Source: Gossypium raimondii (lineage: Eukaryota > Streptophyta > Magnoliopsida > Malvales > Malvaceae). From it: 64,000 nt of DNA. Below are positions 48,161 to 58,795 of this stretch, in pieces. The first letter of the stretch is position 1. Every line of letters begins with the position of its first letter. The stretch spans positions 52,734,390 through 52,798,389 of the forward strand of contig NC_068576.1 of assembly GCF_025698545.1 (NCBI RefSeq), in the 5' to 3' direction. The notes beneath the pieces were generated by a model, which did no database searches, was not told where the DNA came from, and saw only the letters and a list, made by a program, of their open reading frames with translations. A program made the translations under genes and the position numbers.

Positions 48161-48655
48161 TCAATAAAAATAACGACGATGTTGTTTCCGTCGACAATGA
48201 TCCCAATCGGCAATTCTCATCTTAACCTTCTCGAACTCCGAAATCCCACATGGTAACGTGATCCCACCCGATTGATTGAACCCGTAAACCAGCTCCGCTT
48301 CCTTCAACAGCTCCCCAAATAGCGGGTGATTGAAATAAATCACAGGCACTACCACCCTCCTCATGTTACCGTCTGATTCCCCCACGTACACTGCAAGGTG
48401 CCCCTTCGGCACTCCTACCCGCTTCACTCCCTTTTCACCCAATTGAATGTAACCCGGATCCGAGTCCGAATTACACAGCCTTCTGGTTCCCTGTCGAAGA
48501 AACGTCGCGAAAGAGCAGAGTCTTGATAAAGGGTTGTAGCTTCGAGTCGGATGCCTCAAGAAACCATTCCGGTAGTTTCTTCTTCTAGGTGGGATTATCC
48601 ATTTGAACACCTTCACTAGCTTGCGCCCAAGCTTGAACCCTCTAATTTTCTTCAT
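48161..48655 (-). CDS. SAUR36-like auxin-responsive protein (164 aa)
   Basis: An intronless gene, as usual for SAURs. I start at 48655 (MKKIRGFKLGRKLVKVFKWI), because this is the family's N-terminus and the upstream in-frame Met at 48700 adds 15 unconserved residues. The SAUR domain (about 83-145) contains VPKGHLAVYVGE, the VVVPVIYFNHPLFGELLKEA block, YGFNQSGGITLPC and the closing FEKV. An N-terminal basic extension (HPTRSYNPLSRL) and a short basic tail place it in the longer SAUR36/SAUR71-like group rather than the 90-residue SAUR15/19 group. SAURs act downstream of auxin by inhibiting PP2C.D phosphatases and so activating plasma-membrane H+-ATPases. It is a single gene here, not part of a SAUR array. 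Confidence 0.93.
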   Translation of the reverse strand: MKKIRGFKLGRKLVKVFKWIIPPRRRNYRNGFLRHPTRSYNPLSRLCSFATFLRQGTRRLCNSDSDPGYIQLGEKGVKRVGVPKGHLAVYVGESDGNMRRVVVPVIYFNHPLFGELLKEAELVYGFNQSGGITLPCGISEFEKVKMRIADWDHCRRKQHRRYFY

Positions 48656-49228
48656 AATCTTTACGTCAAAGAAAGAAAAATAATCAAATGGGTAATGCAA
48701 GAATCTAAATCTGAGAAATGGGTTATTTTCGGATTTGCTAATGATGTTCGTTTTCAGACATGGGTCTCAGACTCTCATAACAATGCTTCTTATTCTGTCC
48801 TTTTTTTCTTTTTCCTCCTTTTTGAAGGAAAAAATGGTGACTTTGGTGGCTTTGGGGCAGTAGCAGCGATGCTTTGGTTCGAGTATTCAAGCATGAGAAG
48901 AAGAGATTAAGGGTTCGTTTATTTTGAGAAGATTGAGAGATGCTTATATAGAGGGTTTTTTTTTTAAGGTTGTCAGATTTAGTTTTACTATGATGTAAGA
49001 AAAGAACAGAGATGCCGAAAAGATGTGGTAATGGTCAGCACTCAGCACAAGGCACGCTGTAATTACTTGGAAGAGCGGGACAAAAATGGATATTTTTTTT
49101 CTTGTTTTGACATGTTACCATGTTTGTTAGTATTGCATATAATTACTTAAAAAGGATACTGAGAATTGAGTAATAAAGATAATAAGTATTATATGAAAAA
49201 ATACATCTTAATTTCAATAATTTCAATA
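48656..49228. other. Upstream region of the SAUR gene
   Basis: Reads leftward as the SAUR promoter and 5' UTR; the frames on the plus strand here are shadows. On the minus strand a tatataagcatctc sequence at about 48938-48951 is a plausible TATA box. No other feature. Confidence 0.4.
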
Positions 49229-49665
49229 GGGGTAAACTTCAAAAATAGTCAGATTATATTTTAGTCATTTATGATTAAAATGTTACGTTTTAGTCACTTA
49301 CATTATTGTTTTGTTACAAAGTGATCACTCTACCATTAAAATTTTGTTACCTCCCTAGGGGCAATCCTATGTGGCAGTCCAAATAAGTTTTAAATGCCAA
49401 CTTGGATGTCCAATTATTGATATGAAAATAGGTTTTTAATTAAATAAATTTAATTTGGATTGTCACGTAAGGCAGCAAAGTTGGCATTTAAAATCCATTT
49501 GGACTGTTATGTAGGACCACCGTTAGGGAGGTAACAGAAGTTAACGGTAGAGTGACCACTTCGTAACAAAACGATAACATAAGTGACTAAAACGTAACAT
49601 TTCAAACATAAATGACTAAAATATAATTTGAGGCAAACAAAAATGACTATTTTTACAATTTACCC
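49229..49665. mobile_element. MITE with long inverted arms (437 bp)
   Basis: Starts ggggtaaacttcaaaaatag and ends ttttacaatttaccc. The arms match, inverted, for about 150 bp, including tgactaaaatataat and its inverse attatattttagtca. The 8-bp sequence tttcaata flanks it on both sides (49221-49228 and 49666-49673). The whole element can form one long hairpin. No coding capacity. The 8-9 bp duplication fits hAT or Mutator-derived MITEs. Confidence 0.85.
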
Positions 49666-49673
49666 TTTCAATA

Positions 49674-50602
49674 TCAATCATTTAAACATAACATGGGTTT
49701 TCAAATTAGGCATATGCAATCCATCTATGAGATCTCCAAGAATTGCATGATTTTTTTAAAATAACAAATATTTTAATGAATGCTAAGTAGTTTATTTTAT
49801 TTACATGTAAAAAATATATTAAACGAATTAAAAAATTCAATTAAAGGTTATGTGAAAGGGGGGAGGACAAAGCGTCGGGGGAGTGAACCATAACTTGTAA
49901 TTTCATTGAATTTGATTGTGTGATGGATGGAGTATTTCTTAAATAGAATAAGTCTAAGTAGTCGGCACAATATATTCAAAGTCAATATTAAAATCATAAT
50001 TTGATTTAACTGAGACAAATACAAATTTGATCAAGATTTTGGTTTTGGTACGCTAACGTAGAAAATGTTTTAATTTTACAACCAAATTAGAAAAATGATG
50101 ATATATATTTCAAAGTAACTATAATCAAAAGTAATTTATACATCACATAAACAAAATTGAAAAGTTGCAATTACAAGACACTAAACTCTGGTGCTTCTTT
50201 CATTTTGGGTGGAAGGTTAACAAATGCATGCAGCTTCGAGAGTTCGTTCGGAAGCAGTTTCGTACGATGATGGACTTAATTTCGCATTAATAAAATTACA
50301 TTTATATTTAAACTTAAATTAAAATAAATCTGTACATAACATTAATAAATAATTACTGTCAACTATTTATAGCTCTAATATAGTTAATTTTACATTAAAA
50401 ATGGACAGTTTCGCAGTTTCATTTGAGCTAGTTTCCACTACTACTTTATCTGGCATGGACATAGATCCTTCTACTTCCATGTAATAGAACAGCACGATTA
50501 ATTAATGTTATGCCCGACAGTTGGATTGGATTTTTGGTGTTTCGGAAAATCAGGCGGTACCTCGAATAGGAGTGTGACTGCCACCAATAGAATCCTTTAT
50601 AC
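49674..50602. other. Intergenic region, no recognised feature
   Basis: AT-rich, with short A/T tracts. No gene, structured repeat or target duplication recognised. Confidence 0.4.
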
Positions 50603-51340
50603 GTGTCAATTTTGATGTTGGTTTTTTATAGGGGTTGGTGCGCATCCGAGATAAGTGCGGTGAGTGATGGGGTTGTTGGGGCGGCCTGTTTTTGGAAATC
50701 ACATGTTCCAACTCCACTTGAGGTCGAGGCTTGGGCTTGTGTCTTGGAAGTAATTCGGTTTGCGATGGGGATAGGTTTTCGGAGGGTTGAATTCGAAGGT
50801 GATTCTCTACTTGTAATTACAAAAATAAAGTCTACCATCAGTGATAGATCTGACATTAACATGGCTTTCACCGATAGTGTGATTCTTGGTGGGTCTAGGA
50901 TGGTCCCGTCACCATCCACGGTGTGGATGGGTGATTTCTCCACAATCATGATGGTGGAGGGGACTGATACTTTAGATCTGGGCGATTGGCAACGGCATGA
51001 CTAAGAGCCGAGGTTGGTATTTTGGTGGATGAGTTGCTTAGTTTGGGTGGGCCGTTGCTAGAGACGTGGACCTTTATCTAGTCTGCTGTCGGGAGGGACG
51101 ACAGGGTTTTTCTTCCTCTGGAGCTAGGCAATTCAACGATTTCTTTGAATTTTCGAGATTGAGGCTTCACAGAGGTGGCTAAGTTTTTCTTTCATTTTTA
51201 CTTTGGTTGTAGGTAGGAGGTAATAGCTGTTATCTTTTTCTTGTTTCGGGCTTTCCTTGATTTTTTTTTTAAATTACAGTTTGTCTATATCTTTATGTGA
51301 TACCATTTTCAATAATATATAAACCCAGTTTTTTTTTTTT
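50603..51340 (+). mobile_element. LINE (L1-type) 3' remnant with RNase H-like domain
   Basis: A 133-residue frame (50603-51004) matches the C-terminal RNase H-like domain found in plant L1-type retroelement proteins: TPLEVEAWACVLEVIRFAMG then GFRRVEFEGDSLLVITKIKS, where the E and D positions of the metal-binding site are visible. After the stop, a non-coding tail with gagggacgacagggtttttc and T-rich blocks runs to a homopolymer near 51330. The reverse transcriptase and endonuclease parts are missing, so it is a 5'-truncated or otherwise deleted copy. The first codon is not a real start. I did not find a target duplication. Confidence 0.65.
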
Positions 51341-52832
51341 TTTAAAAAAGGAAAACAAGCAGTTCAGACTCAATTCTTTAAATTGGTTTAAAGAAAACAA
51401 TTAAAATAAAAATACTAAGATATTATATTTTGATTTTTTTTTTGCTTTCTTTTTATTGGAAGTCTTTTTATCACATTGAATGTACGAGAATAGTGGATTA
51501 CACGCAAATAGTTGAGAGGAACCATGGACGTCCATCTCTCAAGAGAACCATACATTTGTCCTAATTTGATTGAAGCTCCCCGACCAAATCGTTCCATGTT
51601 TGGATTACTTGGTTAATATTTGACTGAGTTTGATTGATTCAAAGTCTAAAACAGAAAGTTTTGGTCTCGTAAATTAACATCGACCACGTGATGTCTAATT
51701 AATCATCCATACGAGTATTTGGCATGGAATTTTTTTTTATAATTTAATACGTGTTTTGATATATAAATTTTGAAATTTTGTGTAATTATATATATAATTT
51801 TATTTGAGTTCAATTTTCACAAAAATATATATATGAAAATAATCGGAGTATATTATTTTATAAATGTAAATAATTAAATTAAAATTAAAATTTCATGATA
51901 TAGATATTGAATTAAATTTGTTACATAATTTTCATACTTATCCCTTATTATAGTAGTCTTAGGAAGAGTGTTATTACTTTTGTTATTCCTAGTAAGGTCC
52001 AGCAAAAGAACAAATAGTGATTCTATTGCATTTCCGACCATAATGAAATCATGTCATGAGAATAATTTTTTGGTAATTTTGAAATATTATTATTATTTTA
52101 TCTAGTGAAATGCCAAAAATTTGCTACCAAAACCAGGAAAATACATATGAAAGAGAAAACAGAAAGACATGAAAGGCGTGAAATCGGGCCTTTGTAGTGT
52201 CATTTTTGGTACAACTCACTAATGGCCATGGCAGCGTGTAATTACTAAATTTCATTAGTGCTAAAAAATGATAAAAAAACAAAATATCCGGATGGGATAA
52301 GTTACTGATTAATTTACCAGATTTTATTTTATTAGCGGACGAAATTAGAGTAGGATCCCACGAAAAAACAATACACAAAAATGGGCAAGGGAGTCAATCT
52401 CTTAACCATCAAAGATGTCGATTAGGTATAGAATACGACCATTTTGGACTATATCTACAAACAGATCAAAAGTTACACAATTGCCAAATCCTTTAATGTG
52501 TAACTGTCTTAGTTTTTGAATTTCAAAAACATGATTAACGATTAAAATTAAAATAAGATGAAATAGAAAACAGTATAAAAATATTCGAATCTGTATAGCA
52601 TGAACATGGTGACGAAAAAGTAACCTATTCTTTTATTGTATGAAACAATGATGGAACACGAATTTTGTCTGCTCTCTTACATTAAACTACTTCAATTGCA
52701 AAGCTTAAAGGCCACATTTTACTTGTACAAATTGCATACCCGGTTTGCCAGCTTGTGGGGTTTTTTTTTAAAGATATATAACTTTAAACATTATGAAAAT
52801 GACTTAAGTATTAAATTATTTAGAAAATTAAC
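51341..52832. other. Intergenic region, no recognised gene
   Basis: AT-rich with several frames of 60-84 codons, none with recognisable domains. Confidence 0.4.
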
Positions 52833-52835
52833 TTA

Positions 52836-53557
52836 GGCTTTCTTTGGATGACCAATTAGCTCCATTTCTGTGTTTGAACCACTTTTTTAGTTCAATCTCA
52901 CTAATGAGGTGTTTGGATAATACTTGCAGTTGTCCACTGAACTGATTCTCACTGTGCTGCACCTCCAGTTGCTCACTGATGCTTTTTGCTTCAGTGCACT
53001 CAACGCAGGCCTTTTTTCTAATTTTACCCATCGCCCTTTCTATTTTTTTTAACCTTTTCTTTCCCTTTTAATATTTGAAAAGCCCAAGCAATTTATCCCT
53101 AGATTAGGTTGGATAAATACTTATATTATATAATAAATTAATAAATATTATAATTTATAGGATAATAAGTAAATAACAATTAAGGTGTTTTAAGGTTATA
53201 ACTATCATTTAAATAAATACAAATATGATAATTTATAGGATAATAAATAAAATATCAAAAGATACATTTTAATAATTTATTAAATGAATTTATAAATTCA
53301 CATACTTTAATAATTTTATAAAAGTAAATAATTTAAAAAACTTTTGATATAAATCAATTCTAATTTGATGTCCTTAAAAGTCATTTTCTATTCTCACTTC
53401 ACCGCCACAGCTGCATTTGAATCCAAACACATACTCCACTGCTGTTTCTAATCTCACCGCTACAGTATCCAATCTCACTACTACAATAACTAATCTCACC
53501 GCCACCGCCGTTTTTAATCTCACCGGAGCTAAATACACCGCCCATCCAAACTGAGCC
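52836..53557. mobile_element. PIF/Harbinger-like non-autonomous element A (722 bp)
   Basis: Starts ggctttctttggatgacc and ends cgcccatccaaactgagcc; the ends are imperfect inverses. TTA lies on both sides (52833-52835 and 53558-53560), the usual target duplication of PIF/Harbinger (Tourist-like) elements. The right subterminal part has repeated taatctcaccgc words. Confidence 0.75.
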
Positions 53558-53560
53558 TTA

Positions 53561-53709
53561 GGGTGAGTTTGGATGGGCGGTGCGTTTACTTGCGATTAGT
53601 GTAAAAACAGCGGTGGCGGTGAGATTAGATACTGTAGCGATACTGTAGCGTGAGACAAAAAGTAAGCTAAACGACCGCACCGCACCCAATCGCCCATCCA
53701 AACCCACCC
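53561..53709. mobile_element. PIF/Harbinger-like MITE B (149 bp)
   Basis: Starts gggtgagtttggatgggcgg and ends cgcccatccaaacccaccc, near-perfect inverses of about 20 bp. TTA flanks it on both sides (53558-53560 shared with element A, and 53710-53712). The interior contains actgtagcgatactgtagcg and a gcggtggcggtgagatta block that is inverted relative to element A. Confidence 0.85.
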
Positions 53710-53724
53710 TTAGTTTTTACCATA

Positions 53725-54161
53725 TTAATGGGTGCCTCCACTTCTCACGGCGGTATTACACCAAAAAGTAACTCAATCATTGTTTTATGATTACAAAAAT
53801 GATAGAATGAAAAAAAAAATTGGTGCCGCCACTTCTCAATGCAGCACCCGTATAATTTTTTGTATTTTCATACGTATTTTCATAGTTAATGAAAAAATAA
53901 AATATTTGTTATTATTTTTGGTGCCACCTCTTTTAATGGAGGCACCAAATTGGATTAAAAATTATTTTCAGGTGAGGCCTTCTATGGAGTGACCAATATC
54001 TGTAGAAAAATAAATTTCCCCCAGATGGTTCTAGTACTAGATTATTTAGAAAAAATAATTAAAATATTATTAAAAATCATCCTATTGTTTTTATAATTAT
54101 AAAACATGATTGGGTTACTTTTTTGGGTGGTGCCGCTCTGGGAAGTGGAGGCACCCATTAA
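53725..54161. repeat. Foldback element with perfect 20-bp arms
   Basis: ttaatgggtgcctccacttc at 53725-53744 is the exact reverse complement of 54142-54161. Between them are further ggtgcc...ggcacc type dyads (about 53822-53850 and 53920-53946). An outer inverted pair, tctagtactagattatttag near 54028 and ctaaataatctactactaga near 54187, overlaps the right arm. No target duplication was identified. Confidence 0.75.
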
Positions 54162-54259
54162 TCCTATAGAAATTAGATCATTTTTCTAAATAATCTACTA
54201 CTAGAGTCATTTTCATAATATTTTAAATTTTGGGGGTTATTTATCTAAAAAAAAACCCT

Positions 54260-55960
54260 AGTTTGTTGTCCTTCGTACAAGGACCTTAACATTTCCTGTG
54301 ATTAATTTTTCGAGCCACCTATTGCTAAATATTTTATTATAAGAATTGGTTTAAAATAGGGTAAAAGTCTATGGGAGTATATTTCCTATAAGGTTGGATT
54401 AAATCATTATTATTTTAAATAAATTAATTTAGTTTATATATTATTAAAAAATTAAATAAGACTAAATTGGAATAGAGTTAATTTTATTGTTTAAAATATT
54501 ATATGAATATTTTATTTACATTTCAACTTTGAATAAAATATTTCATCTACAAAATCATAAAAACTTTCAAATTAAATATAATTCTATTAGAGAATAAATG
54601 ATATTTTTAAATGGTAAACATTAACTCTATCCAAATTTGGTTTTATTTTATTATTTTTAATAATACAGAGACTAAATTGTTTTATTTAATAGTAGAGTGA
54701 TCAATTTGATCCAATATTTTAATAGGAGACCTACCAAGTATATCCACCTTCATATTAGTCTTTTACTATTAAATTAACGAATTTAATCTTTATGGAAGTA
54801 AGTAGAATATTTTGAGGTAACTATTTGATTGGGTTTTGCATTATATTAGGGTATTCTTTGCTAAGATCAACCATTTATACAACAACTATTCTATACTGTA
54901 ATATTTCATTAAAACAGTTTATTGTAGAATTGATTTTTTTATGTTTTATTATTACTTTCTATAACAACTTTTCATCTATAATAACAATAACCATAAAGGA
55001 TGTACAACACTCTTTACTAAATTAGTTCTTGATAACAACCACATTTGTGTCTTTATCTTTTAAGAGTCATTTGCTCTGATACCTAATAAATGTAGTCCCA
55101 TTTGGGCTTGATAAACGACATAATAGTCTTTTTAATTGATTTTTCAATTTCGGTTAGATTATAGACCATTTAGGTTATATACTAATATAAGTTGTCTTCT
55201 TGCATTATGATCTAACCGTATAATGCAACATAATATTAGTTAAACATTAGATAATCTGTGAGCTAATACTTGCTTACATTTTTCATTGTGTGCAAAAATT
55301 GTTGAGGGCATTATACAAAAAATATTAATATGGATCATAAAATTTTATTAAACCAATTTGTTAAAAAATTACAAGTACATTTGACAATATCACTATACTA
55401 CAAACACTAGAACCTAACAAATTAGTCACAACATTTAAACACACATCTGTGACCTATTGGCCTTCATGATCCCAAATCGTCAAACCATCTTTGCTACTCA
55501 TACAACTTGCATAGTATCCCTTAACTCATTCACCAAATATCCAAAGCCGGTAGATATGTTCTAAACAATTCACAAATACAAATCAAGCAAATAAATCCCT
55601 AAAGAAAAGAGAGAGAGACTTAAAGGAATTGAAGAGGCAAAAGAACTACTTATCTTTAATGCGGATTTAAAAATCTGAACGATAGAGAGGCATATTGAGA
55701 TGAGGTGGAGCCATTGTCGAAGTTGTATGACGATATGATGGTCAAATATTTTGATTGGAGCCTAAGAAATTCAAGATATTATATGAAGTTTAATGGTTTT
55801 GTAGCTCGTTTGTAAAGAAATTTAAAGAGAGAACAAGCTATTGTATGATGGTGCCCAATCGGAGCTTCGATGACTATAAATGGTGGTGGTGCAGGGGAGA
55901 TTTTGGAAGGACAACTTGAAAAGTGATATTAGGGTAAAAGGAGAGTGTGAATTTTTTTAG
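54260..55960. other. AT-rich intergenic region
   Basis: No recognisable gene or structured repeat. A run of AG-rich sequence lies at about 55600-55640. Confidence 0.4.
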
Positions 55961-56359
55961 GGATAAAACAACATTTAACTTCCAAACTTGTCACTTTTCC
56001 CTACACGATCTTTGAAGTTTTTGTCCATATTAATCCTGAAATGTGATAACTTTGTCAAATTCCATCTTTGAACTCAGATTCTTTCAAAAGTGATGACATG
56101 GCACTTTGAGTGCCACCTCATCACATGATAAAATTTTAAATGTTATATAAAATAAAAAACACATAAAGAAACTTAAAAATTTTCAAGTGATGACATGGCA
56201 CAATATTAAATTGTCACATCATTATATCCTAACAAAAGTCAAGTTCAGGGATCAAATCGAAAAAGCTACCAAATTCCAAGATTAATATGGACCAAAAGAA
56301 AATTTTAAATACCAATGTGAGAACAATTTCAAGTTTAGGGACTACATATTACTTTATCC
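55961..56359. mobile_element. MITE with long imperfect inverted arms (about 400 bp)
   Basis: Starts ggataaaac and ends actttatcc. The arms align, inverted, for over 100 bp, sharing a tccatattaatc block. Flanks are a(t)7ag on the left (55951-55960) and a(t)6ag on the right (56362-56370), almost identical, consistent with a 9-bp-class target duplication in a T-run. Inner blocks with gatgacatggcac are also repeated. Confidence 0.7.
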
Positions 56360-56370
56360 AAATTTTTTAG

Positions 56371-58140
56371 ATATTTGTTTTAGAAGAATAGGGGAAATGG
56401 ACGGTGAAGAGCAAAAGAAAAGAGAAGAAAGGTCTAGACCTTTTGACCTAATTAGGATAATAAGTGGATCATACCCGACAGGTATGGAAGCCCGGTTCAG
56501 CAAGGATAGCAGGCCCTCACATTATATTCGGCTCATAAATTACCCGGCCCAATCCAGTCCAACAAAATCAGACCAGTAGCCTACTTTAACCCAAATATTT
56601 GGGTTTTAGGTCTAACTTCTTTACATGTTCATAGCCCATTTCGGTTTAAATGGTTGTGAAATCGTGAAAAGTCTTAGTTTTATTATATGTTATTTTTCTA
56701 ATATATACGCATATATGAGTTTACAATGCTTTAGTGTTAGTGTCGGTAATGATAATATATATACATATTGGTACGTTGATATGGTGATGATCCATTTATC
56801 AAAATTTGATTTTAATATCCTCTTAACATTTGAATATGTATATGTGATATTTTCATGATCAAGTTTGATACTGCTCAATAAATAATTCTAATTTTTCATC
56901 CAAGTCTAGCTCAATAAAGCTTTTTTATCCAAGTCATATTTAAATTTTTAATTTACTTTTTTTATATAAAATAAGTTTAAAAACAATACATTGATTAGAT
57001 AATGTAAATTTTGGGTCGGGTTATTTACTTGGGTAGGTTTGTTTTGACTTTGAATAATGACTAACTATTTTTGGGTTAATGGTTGGTTAAGTATGCCTCA
57101 ACATATATAATTAATATAATATATTCAAGTCAGGTTACATTGAGTTTAGGCGTTTTTTTTTGTTGAAACTTATTTTTCAGGTCTCATATTTTTGTTTAAA
57201 TCCTTTTATTTTTGAAACAAGCCTTCAAACTTGAACGGATATCCGACCTAGAAACAACTTTGTGTATGTGTTATGATAATTTGGAATTCATGACCAATAT
57301 TCTTGTATTTGAGGTTAATTTAAGCTTATTTGATTTTATTTTATTGTTGCATTCATGAAATGATATTAAATAATCTTCATGTAATTTTCAGTTTAATGTA
57401 TGGTCGTGAATCCTTCACTCATTTCCATTAAATGCATTTCTTGAAATGAGTAAATCAATCTTATTTATTTTAAAAATAAAATCCGATGGTTTTGTATTAA
57501 TAAACAGTATGAGAAATATTTTCATTTTAGATAAAAATATGATTTATTGAAAAGAACTAATAAATAAATTTGTTTCATGAGATCACATTTAACTATTAAA
57601 TTTTTTAACAAATTAATTACGATAATAGTGAGATTGATTACAGTTCTTGGTGAGATTAAAATCAAAGATCGAATATGTGTTTGTATTCAAACACAACGGT
57701 GATGATAAGGTGGATTCTTGTAAAATGCAAAATATCATTGTGGACATTAAAATTTTTAATATAATTGTACTTATAACTTATTTAAAATATAAATTAATAA
57801 ATTATTAATAAAGTATTTAATATATTTATTAAATGATTTACCTAATTAGTATATAAATATGTTATTACATATTTTAAATCAAAATAATTAAAATTAAAGT
57901 AAATAATCTAAAAGTAGTTAATCCAAGAAATGGTAAACTAAAAGTACTTTTGATAATAACGTATATTAGTTTATTATAAAATAATGGGAAAAATTGTTTA
58001 TTATTTTAAATTAATAAAAATTCTGACAATTGAAAATACAAAATTGTTGAAGTAGAAGGTAAAATGAAGAAAGGGACAAAAAAGTACAATGGATAAAAAG
58101 ATAAATTAAAGGTGTAAAAGGAAAAATGACCACCAATGGG
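56371..58140. other. AT-rich intergenic region
   Basis: No gene recognised. At about 57625-57710 words like gtgagattaaaatc and gtgtttg resemble, inverted, the subterminal part of the Harbinger-like element at 52836-53557, probably a decayed relative. Confidence 0.4.
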
Positions 58141-58795
58141 TGGGGGTGAGCGTTTGATCCAATCAAATAAAAAAGTTCGAGTTAATTGAGTTGACGAGTC
58201 ATATTTTATCATTCTAACTCGATTTTCAAATTTTCTCGAATCGAGTCGAGCAAAATGATATTCGAGTCGAGTTGAATCGGATCAAATCGAGTGAAATTAT
58301 TCAAGTTAAATTAAAAAATTAAATATATGAAATTAAAATCTTGTTACAATATAACTAAGTCCATATTAGAGCACATAAAATTGAAAACTTTTTCAAAGAA
58401 AATTAAGAAAAAAATAAGATACTTTAGTATGATAAACTTAAATTGTTAATTAATTTATTTAGGTCCTAAAATTATTATTTTAGAAAATTTTAAAATTTTA
58501 AAATTTTTATATATTCTTTAGATTTTTTAAAAATTTTGATAAATTTTCAAGAAATATAAATATTTAGAATTTTTTTATTTTTGTTAAGAGACCAATTTGC
58601 TCATTTTTAAAATTGACAGGGACCAAAAGAGTATTTACATCAATTTGTTAACCATTTGAGTTATTTGAATTGTAAAATTCAACTCGACTCAAACTCAAAA
58701 CTCGAATTACTTATACAAGTTGACTCGAAAAAAATTGAATAACTCAATTTGATTAAATTTTTTTTTTCAAATCGAATCAAGTTTTGCTCACCCTA
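58141..58795. mobile_element. Degenerate hAT-type element related to those at 20267 and 26804
   Basis: Starts tgggggtgagc and ends gctcaccctA, near-inverses of the taggggtgagc end of the elements in the tandem duplication, and has the same subterminal attcgagt/actcgaat style (gttcgagttaattgagt on the left, caaactcaaaactcgaa on the right). Flanking 8-mers ccaatggg (58133-58140) and tcaataga (58796-58803) match at only part of their positions. Older and more decayed than the copies in the duplication. Confidence 0.6.

Noticed and set aside
48695-48910. 71-codon plus-strand frame upstream of the SAUR gene
   Set aside because: Phenylalanine-rich low-complexity translation of the SAUR promoter and 5' UTR; no support.
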